A DNA stretch of 64,000 nucleotides from Chelativorans salis (GCF_025336525.1 NZ_JAOCZP010000002.1:496001-560000), one strand, 5' to 3'; shown: positions 9,003-19,045, counted from the first letter of the stretch. Notes: generated from the sequence alone by a model not told the origin. Numbers and translations: made by a program.

Positions 9003-9026
9003 GGGCGCGGACGGCCGCGCCCTTTT
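9003..9026 (+). terminator. Rho-independent terminator after MFS gene
   Basis: The perfect 8-bp stem GGGCGCGG-ACGG-CCGCGCCC is followed by TTTT. It sits in the 33-bp gap between two convergent genes. It has a T run only on the plus side, so it mainly serves the transporter. Confidence 0.8.
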
Positions 9027-9027
9027 C

Positions 9028-9591
9028 TCATCGCCTATACGCTGCCTCAATGGCGGTGAATACGAAATCCCGGCGCTCCGCAACCGGTGCTGGCGGCACG
9101 TGCACTAGGGTGTAGCCCGCTTCCTCATAGGCTGCGCGGATCGATTCGTAGGTCCGCTCGGCCTCTTCGATTGTCTGCTGCCGCTCTTCGTCCTGAACGT
9201 AGATCTCCGGCCAGGGCGGAAGGATGAAGACGGTCTTGTTGTAGCGGAACATCTCCGCTGCCTTGCGCATATGGGGCGGGACGGGCAGGCCGATCAGGCG
9301 GAAATATCCGATCAGATCAGGAATGCCGCGGTCGAAGAGGTGGACGCTTCCGGCCGCGCGAGCCGCTTCGTAGGAGCGCAATTCCCAAGAAAGCATCAAC
9401 TCCCCGTAGAGCGCCTGGTCGCGGTCATGACCGGCCGGGCCGCCGATGGCGCGTTGGGCGCGGATGATGGCGCGGCCCGCCTCCGGCGCAACTGCAAGAC
9501 CTGTGGCCTGCAAGGCTTCGACAAGGGTTGTCTTGCCGCCGCCGGGGCCTCCGGTGACGACGAAGAGATTGTGCGTATGGCATGGCAGCAT
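9028..9591 (-). CDS. AAA_28-type ATP-binding protein / kinase-like
   Basis: A 187-residue P-loop protein. Walker A is VVTGGPGGGKTTLVEAL near residues 10-26; a later HLFDRGIPDLIGYFRL resembles the D-R-G loop of nucleotide and small-molecule kinases. This fits the AAA_28 predicted-ATPase family, whose substrates are mostly unknown. The start is ATG 9591 (MLPCHTHNLF), preceded by GGAGAA; an upstream in-frame start at 9672 adds a low-complexity leader that does not look conserved. It is convergent with the transporter and lies downstream of ssrA on the same strand. The function remains unassigned beyond ATP binding. Confidence 0.8.
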   Translation of the reverse strand: MLPCHTHNLFVVTGGPGGGKTTLVEALQATGLAVAPEAGRAIIRAQRAIGGPAGHDRDQALYGELMLSWELRSYEAARAAGSVHLFDRGIPDLIGYFRLIGLPVPPHMRKAAEMFRYNKTVFILPPWPEIYVQDEERQQTIEEAERTYESIRAAYEEAGYTLVHVPPAPVAERRDFVFTAIEAAYRR

Positions 9592-9689
9592 GGATAGTTC
9601 TCCACTGGAAATGGCATGCGTCGGCAGGCCATGCGGCGAGCATCGGCCACGTCGAGGCGCTCGATCGATCACGGATGGGAAGATTTTAA

Positions 9690-10045
9690 GGGGGAGGGAA
9701 GTGGAGGCTTCTGTTGCCAGGTGCCTCCGAACCCCGCTTAGACCTGCGACGGCCTAAGACTTGAATTGAAGCTGTCGCACCGCTTACGCGGCGAGACGTG
9801 CTTCCGCATAGTTGTCGTTGGCAACTATAAGGTTCGGTCCGATAACGGTGGTACCATACCGAGCGAAAGTCCGATCTTTACACCCTCGTCGATCCTATTT
9901 CGCCCCCATCAGAAGCCGCCCTTCACGTCACTGGGCCGGCGGTTTCTGGTGGAGGCGCCGGGTACCGCCCCCGGGTCCGAAAGGCTTATTCCATCGGCCG
10001 TTTATCACCATAGTCAGCTCAAGGCTGACGCACTCAATATAGGTG
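9690..10045 (-). ncRNA. ssrA: tmRNA, circularly permuted two-piece alphaproteobacterial form
   Basis: tmRNA rescues stalled ribosomes and tags the nascent peptide for ClpXP. On the minus strand 9822-9784 reads GCC AAC GAC AAC TAT ... TAA, encoding the tag ANDNYAEARLAA. The order is permuted: the acceptor piece comes first and ends at 9947 with GCGCCTCCACCA; a 39-nt spacer (9946-9908) follows; the coding piece begins at 9907 with GGGGGCG. These ends pair as a 7-bp acceptor stem with one G-U pair. The T-arm-like GGACCCGGGGGCGGTACCC precedes the CCA, and the coding piece continues with AAATAGGATCGAC. After the tag, GGAGGC...GCCTCC (about 9722-9703) forms a hairpin near the 3' end. The outer boundaries are approximate. 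CCA is encoded. Confidence 0.95.
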
Positions 10046-10210
10046 CGCGAATGCGGCATGGGAAGGGCGGAGAGGCGAAAATATGGTTGTTTTTCGTTGA
10101 CTTGGTGCAGCGTATTCCGGATGACTTCTTTGCGGGGGCCGCCATGGTGTGAGGGGTAGGTACCGAGTGCCGCGGGGGAGGGGCATCGTTAAGCTTCAGG
10201 AGGGCAGACC

Positions 10211-10522
10211 ATGGCTGATTATCTTGCCGATGTTCAGAAATACGACGCGACCGCCACCGCCGAAACAGTCGACAAGATCGTCAAACATCTTGGCATCGCG
10301 TTGCGCAACCGGGAATCCTCGCTGGTATCCTGCAGCGATCCGGATGAGCTCGCCCGCGTGCGTGAGAAATGGTGCAAGAAGAAACTCGGCGAGACCGACA
10401 ACGCCCGGTGCGACTCCATCATCGAGAAGGTCTGCGAGACCATGGTCAACGACAATTCCAAGAGCCGGGTCACCTTCTATTATCTGGTTGCCAAGCACTT
10501 GGGAAAGCTTGCCACGCTTTAG
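10211..10522 (+). CDS. DUF2853 family protein
   Basis: A 103-residue cytoplasmic, mostly helical protein beginning MADYLADVQKYDATATAETV and containing CSDPDELARVREKWCKKKLG, recognised as the DUF2853 family found widely in alphaproteobacteria and bacteroidetes. No biochemical function is established. AGGAGGG at 10199-10205 places ATG 10211 well. Its TAG stop (10520-10522) is made of the first bases of the palindromic element that follows, so the native 3' end may have been altered by that insertion. Confidence 0.85.
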   Translation: MADYLADVQKYDATATAETVDKIVKHLGIALRNRESSLVSCSDPDELARVREKWCKKKLGETDNARCDSIIEKVCETMVNDNSKSRVTFYYLVAKHLGKLATL

Positions 10523-10666
10523 GGTGCGTTGAGATTCAGGCCAGGGCGGGCTGCAAATGGCGACTTTCTGCGCTTCCGGTGCTCATGTACCCGTATGTAC
10601 ACTGCGCTCCGGTTCTCGAAAATCACCATTTTCGCCTCGCCCTAACCTGAATCTCAACGCACCCTA
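10520..10666 (+). repeat. MITE-like palindromic element
   Basis: A 147-bp imperfect palindrome. Its 21-bp ends (10520-10540 and 10646-10666) are perfect inverted repeats starting TAGGGTGCGTTGAGATTC, and the arms stay partly complementary to a centre containing GTACCCGTATGTAC. It starts and ends in TA, as expected for an IS630/Tc1-type element inserted at a TA site, although the TA is part of the palindrome so a duplication cannot be proven. It has no coding capacity. Similar elements are scattered between genes in Rhizobiales. As RNA it could form one long hairpin. Confidence 0.8.
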
Positions 10667-10766
10667 GGCGGCTTAATCGTGGGCCGGCACGGCGCAGGCG
10701 TTTCGCCGCGCACCGGTTCGTCCTAACATAGGCTCATGAAACAACCCGATTCGGCCCTGCTTCCCT

Positions 10767-11561
10767 ATGCGCCAATATCTTGATCTGCTTGCTCATGTCC
10801 TCGAGAACGGTGTCGACCGGGACGACCGCACCGGCACCGGCACGCGCGGCGTCTTCGGCTATCAGATGCGCTTCGACCTGCAGGCGGGCTTTCCGGTGCT
10901 TACCACCAAGAAGCTGCACCTGAAATCCATCATCCACGAGCTTCTCTGGTTCCTGAGCGGCGATACCAATATCCGCTACCTCAACGAGCATGGGGTCACG
11001 ATCTGGGATGAATGGGCGGACAAGAACGGCGATCTCGGTCCGGTTTACGGTGCGCAATGGCGCTCCTGGCCAACGCCTGACGGGGGGCATGTCGACCAGA
11101 TCGCGAATCTTCTCAAATCCTTGCGGGAAAATCCTCACTCGCGCCGTCATGTGGTGACGGCCTGGAACCCCGCGCAAGTGGACGAGATGGCGTTACCGCC
11201 CTGCCATTGCCTGTTCCAGTTCCATGTGGCTGAGGGGCGGCTTTCCTGCCAGCTTTACCAGCGCTCGGCCGACATCTTCCTCGGCGTGCCATTCAACATC
11301 GCTTCCTATGCCCTTCTGACGATGATGATCGCCCAGGTGGCGGGGCTCAGGGCCGGTGACTTCGTCCACACGTTGGGCGACGCCCATCTTTACCAGAACC
11401 ATTTCGAGCAGGCGCGCGAGCAGTTGAAGCGCACGCCCAAGCCGCTGCCACAAATGTGGATCAACCCGGAAGTCGGCGATCTCTTCGCCTTCCGGTACGA
11501 GGATTTCCGGTTGGAGGGGTATGTGGCCGATCCGACGATCCGTGCGCCGATCGCCGTGTGA
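10767..11561 (+). CDS. thyA: Thymidylate synthase
   Basis: Converts dUMP and 5,10-methylene-tetrahydrofolate to dTMP and dihydrofolate. At 264 residues it matches the E. coli enzyme in length. The catalytic cysteine is C146 in [10 protein letters not shown]; the phosphate-binding [20 protein letters not shown] and the early [12 protein letters not shown] loop are intact. It lies upstream of folA, which regenerates the tetrahydrofolate that it consumes; a damaged DUF6572 gene sits between them. The three run in the same direction with short gaps, so cotranscription is likely. Confidence 0.97.
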   Translation: MRQYLDLLAHVLENGVDRDDRTGTGTRGVFGYQMRFDLQAGFPVLTTKKLHLKSIIHELLWFLSGDTNIRYLNEHGVTIWDEWADKNGDLGPVYGAQWRSWPTPDGGHVDQIANLLKSLRENPHSRRHVVTAWNPAQVDEMALPPCHCLFQFHVAEGRLSCQLYQRSADIFLGVPFNIASYALLTMMIAQVAGLRAGDFVHTLGDAHLYQNHFEQAREQLKRTPKPLPQMWINPEVGDLFAFRYEDFRLEGYVADPTIRAPIAV

Positions 11562-11578
11562 GGCGGAATGCCTGATCG

Positions 11579-11913
11579 ATGACCATTTCGGATCAGGACA
11601 AGGTCGATATCGTCAGGATCAACCGTGGTGAAGGGATAGTGCATCTGATCATCGCCGATCACCTTCCATGGGGTTGCGAGGAGGGCGATGAAAAGGAGCA
11701 CATGTATCTCCTTCAGGAGAAGATAAATCTGTATCTTTCATATATCGAGGGCGAACAGCTGTTGGATGATTTTCCAAATGCGAGGGGGCTCGATGTAGGC
11801 ATCCAAGTTTATGGAAGTTCCATCGCTCGCAGCAAGCTCACTCATTCTACGCGCGGCTGCAGCAGGCGTTGACCGGTGCTGGGTATAGGTTTGAATTCAT
11901 ATTGAAAGATTAA
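11579..11913 (+). pseudogene. DUF6572-like gene with a single-base frameshift
   Basis: The first frame from ATG 11579 reads KVDIVRINRGEGIVHLIIAD, then MYLLQEKINLYLSYIEGEQL and DVGIQVYG, the DUF6572 pattern, but continues with unrelated residues to a stop at 11872. The missing family C-terminus is present in another frame: FHRSQQAHSFYARLQQALTG then AGYRFEFILKD, stop at 11911-11913. The switch falls at about 11813-11818 (GGAAGTTC); one extra A there would read Gly-Lys-Phe and join both halves. This is either a recent deletion, a sequencing error or, less likely, programmed frameshifting. DUF6572 has no known function. The gene lies between thyA and folA. Confidence 0.8.
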
Positions 11914-11948
11914 GGATCGGGAGTGATCTACGTGTGCCGGAGTCTGAA

Positions 11949-12449
11949 ATGAAGCTCTCTCTCATCGTCGCTATCGCCAAGAACGGTGTCATCGGCCGGG
12001 CTGGCGGGCTGCCGTGGCGGCTTTCCACGGATCTGAAACGCTTCAAGGCGCTCACTACGGGCAAGCCGGTCGTCATGGGGCGCAAGACCTGGGAGAGTAT
12101 CGGCCGGCCGCTGCCGGGGCGCCTCAACATCGTCATCTCGCGCGATCCCGCCTATTCGGCGGAAGGGGCAGTGACGGCGGGTTCGCTCGACGAGGCGCTG
12201 GAAGAAGCACGGAGGCGGGCGGACGGCGCAGATGAGATCTGCGTCATTGGCGGCGGTGAGATCTACCGTGAAGCGCTGGCTCGCGCCGACGTCCTCCACG
12301 TCACTCACGTCGAAGCCGAGGTCGAAGGGGATGCCTTCTTCCCTGAAATTGACCCCGATCTGTGGCAGGTTGTCTCAAGCGAAGCCGTTCCGGGGGGCGA
12401 AAAGGACATTTACCCGACGCGCTATGTCGTCTACCAACGACACTGGTAG
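11949..12449 (+). CDS. folA: Dihydrofolate reductase
   Basis: Reduces dihydrofolate to tetrahydrofolate with NADPH; target of trimethoprim. It has 166 residues with the N-terminal SLIVAIAKNGVIGRAGGLPW (active-site Met20-type loop), the NADPH-binding PVVMGRKTWESIGRPLPGR and CVIGGGEIYREAL. ATG 11949 is preferred, because GGAG at 11939-11942 lies six bases upstream; GTG 11934 would place five extra residues before the conserved start. It pairs functionally with thyA upstream. Confidence 0.96.
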   Translation: MKLSLIVAIAKNGVIGRAGGLPWRLSTDLKRFKALTTGKPVVMGRKTWESIGRPLPGRLNIVISRDPAYSAEGAVTAGSLDEALEEARRRADGADEICVIGGGEIYREALARADVLHVTHVEAEVEGDAFFPEIDPDLWQVVSSEAVPGGEKDIYPTRYVVYQRHW

Positions 12450-12555
12450 CAAGGAGCCGGACATTTCGGCTCCCTGAAGCGGAGGAGAATGGCCCGGCCT
12501 GCTGAAAACAGCGCATGGCGGTGCAAAGCGGCGCCCGGATGGATGCTCCCTCGCG

Positions 12556-12584
12556 TTGAAAGGGAGCGTCTTGCTCCCTATAAC
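12556..12584 (+). promoter_or_regulatory. Heat-shock-like promoter with palindromic spacer, upstream of hflK
   Basis: TTGAAA (12556-12561) and TATAAC (12579-12584) are separated by exactly 17 bases, and CCCTATAAC resembles the rhizobial RpoH -10 (CCTAT). The spacer itself is an inverted repeat, GGGAGC-GTCTT-GCTCCC, and a further GCTCCCT copy at 12545-12551 pairs with the same left arm. It is placed 57-85 bases before hflK, a protein quality-control operon, so heat-shock sigma control is reasonable. The hexamers are seen; the sigma factor is inferred. Confidence 0.55.
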
Positions 12585-12640
12585 AGGTCGCAGGGGAACG
12601 TCGGGTACATGGCCGGCGCGCTCAAGGAAAAGGAACAATA

Positions 12641-13768
12641 ATGCCCTGGAACAATCAGAGTGGCGGCGGCCCATGGGGCAGCGGCAATGGCGGTGGGCCG
12701 TGGGACCAGGGGCCGCGAGGCCCGAGCGGACCGCAAGGTTCGCCTCCCGATCTAGAAGAGATCATCCGACGCGGCCAGGACCGGCTGAGGCGCGCGCTGC
12801 CAGGCGGCGGCGGGCCGAGCCCGGCGATGATCGGTCTCATCATCGTGGCGCTGGCGGGACTGTGGCTTTTCAAGGCCGTCTATACGGTGCAGCCTGACGA
12901 GCTGGCTGTCGAGCTGCGTTTCGGCAAACCCAAGTCCCAGCTTTCCGAGCCGGGACTGCATTTCCATTGGTGGCCGATCGAGACGGTCGAGAAGGCGTCA
13001 ATCGCCGAACGGCTGGTGGATATCGGCGAAATCCGCGGCGGCAGCTCCTCGGGTCTCATGCTTTCCGGCGACCAGAACATTGTCGACGTCAAGTTCTCCG
13101 TCGCCTACCAGGTGGCTGATCCGGTCGCCTATCTGTTCAACGTGGACGATCCGAACGGCATGTTGCGGCAGGTCTCCGAAAGCGCCATGCGCGAGGTGGT
13201 GGGGCGGCGTCCGGCGCAGGATATCTTCCGCGACGACCGCCAAGGCATCGCCGAGGACGTGCGCAATATCGTCCAGACGGCGCTCGACGAATATGGCGCG
13301 GGCTTGGCGGTCAATGCGTTGTCGATCGAGGATGCGGCCCCTCCGCGCGAGGTGGCCGACGCGTTCGACGAGGTGCAGCGCGCCGAGCAGGATGAGGACC
13401 GTTTCGTCGAAGAGGCAAACCAGTACTCCAACCAGCAGCTTGGCCAGGCACGCGGTGAAGCGGCGGGAATCCGCGAGGCCGCCGCCGCCTACAGGAGCCG
13501 CGTCGTGCAGGAGGCGGAAGGTGAGGCGCAGCGCTTCATCTCTGTCTACGATGAATATGCCAAGGCACCGGACGTGACGCGCAAGCGCCTTTTCCTGGAG
13601 ACGATGGAGAACGTGCTGCGCGGGTCCAACAAGGTTATTGTCGAGCAGGGAAACGGGCAGGGCGTGATCCCCTACCTGCCGCTGCCGGAACTGCGCGGGG
13701 GAGCGCGACCCTCGGCCCAGAACAACGCGGCGCAAAGCGGCGGCCAATCGCAAGGGGGAAATAACTGA
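12641..13768 (+). CDS. hflK: HflK, membrane protease modulator (SPFH family)
   Basis: With HflC it forms the large inner-membrane complex that surrounds and modulates the FtsH protease. At 375 residues it has a Gly/Pro-rich cytoplasmic N-terminus (about residues 1-62), one membrane segment (MIGLIIVALAGLWLF, near 64-80), then the SPFH/band-7 domain starting VQPDELAVELRFG and a helical region with AEQDEDRFVEEANQYSNQQL. Its stop overlaps the hflC start (TGATG), implying translational coupling. The likely promoter is the heat-shock-like element about 60 bases upstream. Confidence 0.95.
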   Translation: MPWNNQSGGGPWGSGNGGGPWDQGPRGPSGPQGSPPDLEEIIRRGQDRLRRALPGGGGPSPAMIGLIIVALAGLWLFKAVYTVQPDELAVELRFGKPKSQLSEPGLHFHWWPIETVEKASIAERLVDIGEIRGGSSSGLMLSGDQNIVDVKFSVAYQVADPVAYLFNVDDPNGMLRQVSESAMREVVGRRPAQDIFRDDRQGIAEDVRNIVQTALDEYGAGLAVNALSIEDAAPPREVADAFDEVQRAEQDEDRFVEEANQYSNQQLGQARGEAAGIREAAAAYRSRVVQEAEGEAQRFISVYDEYAKAPDVTRKRLFLETMENVLRGSNKVIVEQGNGQGVIPYLPLPELRGGARPSAQNNAAQSGGQSQGGNN

Positions 13769-14745
13769 TGTCGAACCGTCTTCCCTTCATCGTCGTTCTT
13801 GTTGTCATCCTCCTGTTCCTGGGCTTTTCCTCGATCTTCGTGGTCAACGAGCGCAATCAGGCCATCGTGTTGCGCTTCGGCGAGATCGTGAAGGTCGAGC
13901 GCGAGCCGGGTCTCTACTTGAAGCTGCCGTTTGCCTTCGCCGGCGCCGACGAGGTGCAAATCATTCCAGACCGGGTGCTGCGCTTCGATCTCGAAGATAT
14001 CCGCGTCCAGGTGTCGGGCGGCAAGTTCTACGAGGTGGATGCCTTCGTCGCCTTTTCGATCGACGATCCGCGCCGCTTCCGGCAGGCGGTCTCCGGCCGC
14101 ATAGAACTCGCCGAGCAGAGGCTGAGGACCCGTCTCGACGCGGCGCTGAGGCGCGTCTACGGTCTGCGCGGCTTCGAGGCGGCTCTTTCCGAAGAGCGCG
14201 GCTCCATGATGCGCGAGGTGGCGGAGGGTCTACGGCCTGCCGCGGCTTCTCTCGGCCTGCAGATCGAGGACGTGCGCATTCGCCGCACGGACCTCACGGC
14301 GGAAGTCTCGCAGCAGACTTACGACCGCATGAAGGCCGAGCGCCTGGCCGAGGCCGAGCGCCTGCGTGCCCGCGGCCGTGAGGCGGCGGCGCGTATCCGC
14401 GCTCGCGCTGACCGCGAGGTGGTAGAGATCCTTGCCGCTGCGCAGCGCGAATCTGAGATCCTGCGAGGCGAAGGCGAGGCCCAGCGCAATGCGATCTTCG
14501 CCGACGCCTTCCAGCGCGACGAGGAGTTCTTCGATTTCTATCGCTCGATGGCGGCCTATCGTCAGGCGCTCGACCCATCTGGCACGACCATGCTTCTGAG
14601 CCCGGATACGGAGTTCTTCCGCTTTTTCGGTAGCGCACAGGGCCGGGACAGTGATCAGGCGCCGAGTGGTGAGGACGGGGGGCCGCTGACGGGTTCGGTG
14701 GAGACGCCGGCGATAGACGGGCCGCTGCGTGAGGCCGCGCAGTAG
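13768..14745 (+). CDS. hflC: HflC, membrane protease modulator (SPFH family)
   Basis: Partner of HflK. It has 325 residues with an N-terminal signal-anchor (residues 5-24, PFIVVLVVILLFLGFSSIFV) followed directly by the band-7 domain, VNERNQAIVLRFGEIVKVER. A long helix rich in Arg, Glu and Ala (AERLAEAERLRARGREAAAR) precedes the conserved SPDTEFFRFF near the C-terminus, after which a short acidic tail follows. The complex faces the periplasm. The start codon overlaps the hflK stop by one base. Confidence 0.95.
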   Translation: MSNRLPFIVVLVVILLFLGFSSIFVVNERNQAIVLRFGEIVKVEREPGLYLKLPFAFAGADEVQIIPDRVLRFDLEDIRVQVSGGKFYEVDAFVAFSIDDPRRFRQAVSGRIELAEQRLRTRLDAALRRVYGLRGFEAALSEERGSMMREVAEGLRPAAASLGLQIEDVRIRRTDLTAEVSQQTYDRMKAERLAEAERLRARGREAAARIRARADREVVEILAAAQRESEILRGEGEAQRNAIFADAFQRDEEFFDFYRSMAAYRQALDPSGTTMLLSPDTEFFRFFGSAQGRDSDQAPSGEDGGPLTGSVETPAIDGPLREAAQ

Positions 14746-14787
14746 CCGGGGCGTGCCCATGGGGCGAAGCATGACGGCGGCAAGACG

Positions 14788-14988
14788 ATGTGGGCAGGGG
14801 CGGTGAGCGACTTCCTCGCCGCCCTCGGCCTCGTCCTCGTTTTCGAAGGGCTGCTTTATGGCGGACTGCCACGGCTCGCGAAGCGCCTGGCGGCCGACGT
14901 GATCGATATGCCGGAGAGTGTGATGCGGGGCATTGGCTTAGCGGTGATGGCCGCCGGGGTTCTCATTGTCTGGCTGGTGCGCGGCTGA
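14788..14988 (+). CDS. DUF2065 family small membrane protein
   Basis: A 66-residue protein with two predicted membrane segments, DFLAALGLVLVFEGLLYGGL and IGLAVMAAGVLIVWLVRG, joined by a short basic loop ending in MPESVMRG. This fits DUF2065, often encoded next to hflKC and degP in alphaproteobacteria and called YjeT-like. It lies 42 bases after hflC on the same strand. Its function is unknown; the neighbourhood suggests a role in membrane protein quality control. Confidence 0.88.
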   Translation: MWAGAVSDFLAALGLVLVFEGLLYGGLPRLAKRLAADVIDMPESVMRGIGLAVMAAGVLIVWLVRG

Positions 14989-15119
14989 CACGGTTTTTTG
15001 CGCGGCATGTGAAACTTCGGAGGATGGCAGAGCGCCCGTTAAAGGTTATATCTCGTCGCAAACACGCCTCATTCGCGCCGGATCGTATGGCCCTGATCGG
15101 CCCAGCGGGAGATTGCCAG

Positions 15120-16655
<1,536 letters not shown>

Positions 16656-16693
16656 GGCGCTCTTTCCCCTCATGATGAATACGGGGACAGGTG

Positions 16694-17251
16694 CTAGCCC
16701 GACCACTCATCCCGCGCAATGCGGTAGAAGACATGGCGCTTCAGATGGGGGTGAGTGTCCGGCACCGAGGGGTGATCGAAATCGCGCTTCGGTACCGCGC
16801 GCATGCCGATGCGCTTCATCACGGCAATGGAGCGCGCGTTGTTCCACACGGCGAAGGAGACGATCTCCTCGAGCCCAAGCGTCTTGAACCCGAAGTCGAG
16901 CCAGGCCTCGGCGGCTTCCGTTACGTAACCTTTGCCCCAGAATTCCGGCGCCAGCCGCCAGCCGATCTCCACTGTGCCAGGCGGCAGGGAAGAAATGCCG
17001 GCGGTCTGGTGCAAGCCGACGAAGCCGATGCATTCGCCCGTTTCCTTCAGCTCCGTTGCGCAGAAGCCAAAGCCACGCTCGGCAATATCCTCGCGCAGCC
17101 AGTCGAGAAAAGCGTCGGAGGCGGTTTGATCGCGTCGGAAGGGGAAGAATTCCATCACCCGGTCATCCGCATTGATGCGGTGGAAGAGCGCACGGTCGCT
17201 GTCAGTCCAATTGCGGACGATGAGACGGCTTGTCGCGATGATCGGCTTCAT
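16694..17251 (-). CDS. GNAT N-acetyltransferase, RimJ/RimL-like
   Basis: A 185-residue acetyl-CoA-dependent acyltransferase of the Acetyltransf_3 type. It shows ATSRLIVRNWTDSDRALFHR at the start, WRLAPEFWGKGYVTEAAEAW as the acetyl-CoA pyrophosphate-binding motif, and NARSIAVMKRIGMR near the end. The acceptor is unknown; relatives modify ribosomal proteins, amino acids or antibiotics. Its ATG overlaps the serB stop by four bases, so it is the second gene of a serB operon. Confidence 0.9.
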   Translation of the reverse strand: MKPIIATSRLIVRNWTDSDRALFHRINADDRVMEFFPFRRDQTASDAFLDWLREDIAERGFGFCATELKETGECIGFVGLHQTAGISSLPPGTVEIGWRLAPEFWGKGYVTEAAEAWLDFGFKTLGLEEIVSFAVWNNARSIAVMKRIGMRAVPKRDFDHPSVPDTHPHLKRHVFYRIARDEWSG

Positions 17252-18135
17252 TGAGCGAATTCTTTGCGGCGGTATCCTTGCATATAGAGGAGGGCGGTGA
17301 GGTCGCCGTGATCGATGCGGATGTCCGCCTCGGCCGCCACGGAAGGCTTGGCGTGAAGCGCCACGCCGGCACCCGCAAGGCGCAGCATGTCGAGATCGTT
17401 GGCGCCGTCACCGACGGCCATCGTCTCACTCAAGCGTAGCTTCAGCCTGGCGGCAAGCTCGATGAGCGCGTCGGCCTTCGCCTGGCGCCCGAGAATGGGT
17501 TCAGCGACGAGACCGGCAAGTCTCCCATCCTGCTCGATCAGCCGGTTCGCACGGTGCTCGCGAAAACCAAGCATGGAGGCAACGCGGCCGGTGAAGATGT
17601 CGAAGCCGCCGGAGACCAGTGCCGTATAGGCGCCGGCCGCGTTCATGGTCGCCAAAAGCTCACGCCCGCCGGCCGCAAGGGTGATGCGTCCCTCAATGAC
17701 GCGCTCGATAACTGCCATCTCCAGGCCCTCGAGCAGCGCCACACGCTCGCGCAAAGCTGGCTCGAAGGCGATCTCCCCGTTCATTGCGCGGGAGGTGATG
17801 GCGGCGACATCTTCCTTGATGCCGATCTCGTCGGCCAGCTCGTCGATGCATTCCTGGTCGATCATGGTGGAGTCCATGTCGGCGATCAGCATCTTCTTTC
17901 TCCGCCCCTCGGCCGGCTGTATGGCCACGTCCACCGGCAGATCCTGAAGCGCGGCGCGCGCAATGCTCTCTGCTGTCTGAGGATCCAGGTCCTCGGGCAG
18001 CGCGATATCGCAGGCGACCTCTGCGTCGAGCCACTCGAAGCGGCTTGCGCCGAGCGCCTGGGTTATCCTATTCGCCATGGAAGGGCTCAAAGAGCGAGCC
18101 TTGGGATTGGAGATAAGCGTTGCGACAAGGGTCAT
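17248..18135 (-). CDS. serB: Phosphoserine phosphatase
   Basis: Dephosphorylates L-phosphoserine, the last step of serine synthesis. At 295 residues, it has an ACT-like N-terminal part and a C-terminal HAD domain. HAD motif I is [20 protein letters not shown], motif [17 protein letters not shown], and motif [17 protein letters not shown]...[19 protein letters not shown] 18135 ([10 protein letters not shown]) is chosen because relatives start there; the frame runs further upstream through miaA without a better start. Its ATG shares bases with the plausible miaA ATG on the opposite strand. Confidence 0.95.
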   Translation of the reverse strand: MTLVATLISNPKARSLSPSMANRITQALGASRFEWLDAEVACDIALPEDLDPQTAESIARAALQDLPVDVAIQPAEGRRKKMLIADMDSTMIDQECIDELADEIGIKEDVAAITSRAMNGEIAFEPALRERVALLEGLEMAVIERVIEGRITLAAGGRELLATMNAAGAYTALVSGGFDIFTGRVASMLGFREHRANRLIEQDGRLAGLVAEPILGRQAKADALIELAARLKLRLSETMAVGDGANDLDMLRLAGAGVALHAKPSVAAEADIRIDHGDLTALLYMQGYRRKEFAQ

Positions 18136-19045
18136 GGAAAGGTCCGCTGCGGCCGGCCGGAAAATCGTGCTGAAAGGTGCGACCCTGATAGCGGGCCCCA
18201 CGGCGAGCGGCAAGTCGGCTCACGCGCTTGATATCGCGAGACGCTCGGGCGGGGTGATCGTCAATGCGGATTCCATGCAGGTCTATTCGGTCCTGTCGTT
18301 GCTGACGGCGCGGCCGGGTGCTGACGATCTTGCCGTTGCGCCGCATCGTCTCTACGGGCACGTGCATCCGGGCACGCCGTATTCCACCGGCCAGTGGTTG
18401 CGCGACGTCGAAGCCCTGTGCGCCAGCGGAGAGCTGGACGGCCGGCGGGCGATCTTCGTCGGCGGCACGGGACTTTATTTCCGTGCGCTGACGGAAGGAC
18501 TTTCGCCAATGCCGGACGTTCCGACCGCCGTCCGCCGGCGGTGGCGGCAGCGCCTGGAGGAAGAGGGGGCGGCGGCATTGCATGAGGTGCTTGGCCGATC
18601 CGATCCTGATGCGGCGGCGCGCATCCGCCCTTCCGACGGACAGCGGATCGTGCGGGCACTGGAGGTCCTGGAGGCTTCGGACAAGCCAATCGGCGCATGG
18701 CAGGCGGAGCGCTCCCCACCGCTGGTGGACGGCGCCGCGGCGCGCAAGCTGGTTCTGGAGCCGGAACGCAAGATGCTCGCCAGCCGCATCGACCAGCGCT
18801 TCGACCGTATGATGGCGGCCGGCGTTCTGGAGGAGGTGAGGGCGCTGTTGAGCCTTGATCTCCCCGCTTCCATGCCTGCGATGAAGGCGATCGGCGTTCG
18901 CGAGCTTGCCGCTGCGCTAAACGGTCAAATAACCCTGGAGGAGGCCGTCACGCGGGCCAAGGCGGCGACACGGCAATATGCCAAGCGGCAGATGACCTGG
19001 TTCCGCCATCAACTCGGGCCGGACTGGCAACGCGTGGCGGTGTGA
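18134..19045 (+). CDS. miaA: tRNA dimethylallyltransferase
   Basis: Adds a dimethylallyl group to A37 of tRNAs reading UNN codons. It has the P-loop [50 protein letters not shown] and a C-terminal [15 protein letters not shown], all diagnostic. From ATG 18134 it is 303 residues, a normal length. Alternative in-frame starts are ATG 18077, overlapping serB, and GTG 18164 just before the conserved strand; none has a strong Shine-Dalgarno. It is divergent from serB, a pairing common in Rhizobiales. Confidence 0.93.
   Translation: MERSAAAGRKIVLKGATLIAGPTASGKSAHALDIARRSGGVIVNADSMQVYSVLSLLTARPGADDLAVAPHRLYGHVHPGTPYSTGQWLRDVEALCASGELDGRRAIFVGGTGLYFRALTEGLSPMPDVPTAVRRRWRQRLEEEGAAALHEVLGRSDPDAAARIRPSDGQRIVRALEVLEASDKPIGAWQAERSPPLVDGAAARKLVLEPERKMLASRIDQRFDRMMAAGVLEEVRALLSLDLPASMPAMKAIGVRELAAALNGQITLEEAVTRAKAATRQYAKRQMTWFRHQLGPDWQRVAV

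Noticed and set aside
9766-10152. Open frames of 76-128 codons over 9766-10152
   Set aside because: They lie across the tmRNA gene, on the opposite strand, with no motif.
12453-12473. GGAGCCG...CGGCTCC stem after folA as a terminator
   Set aside because: The 7-bp stem is real, but no T run follows, so termination is not supported.
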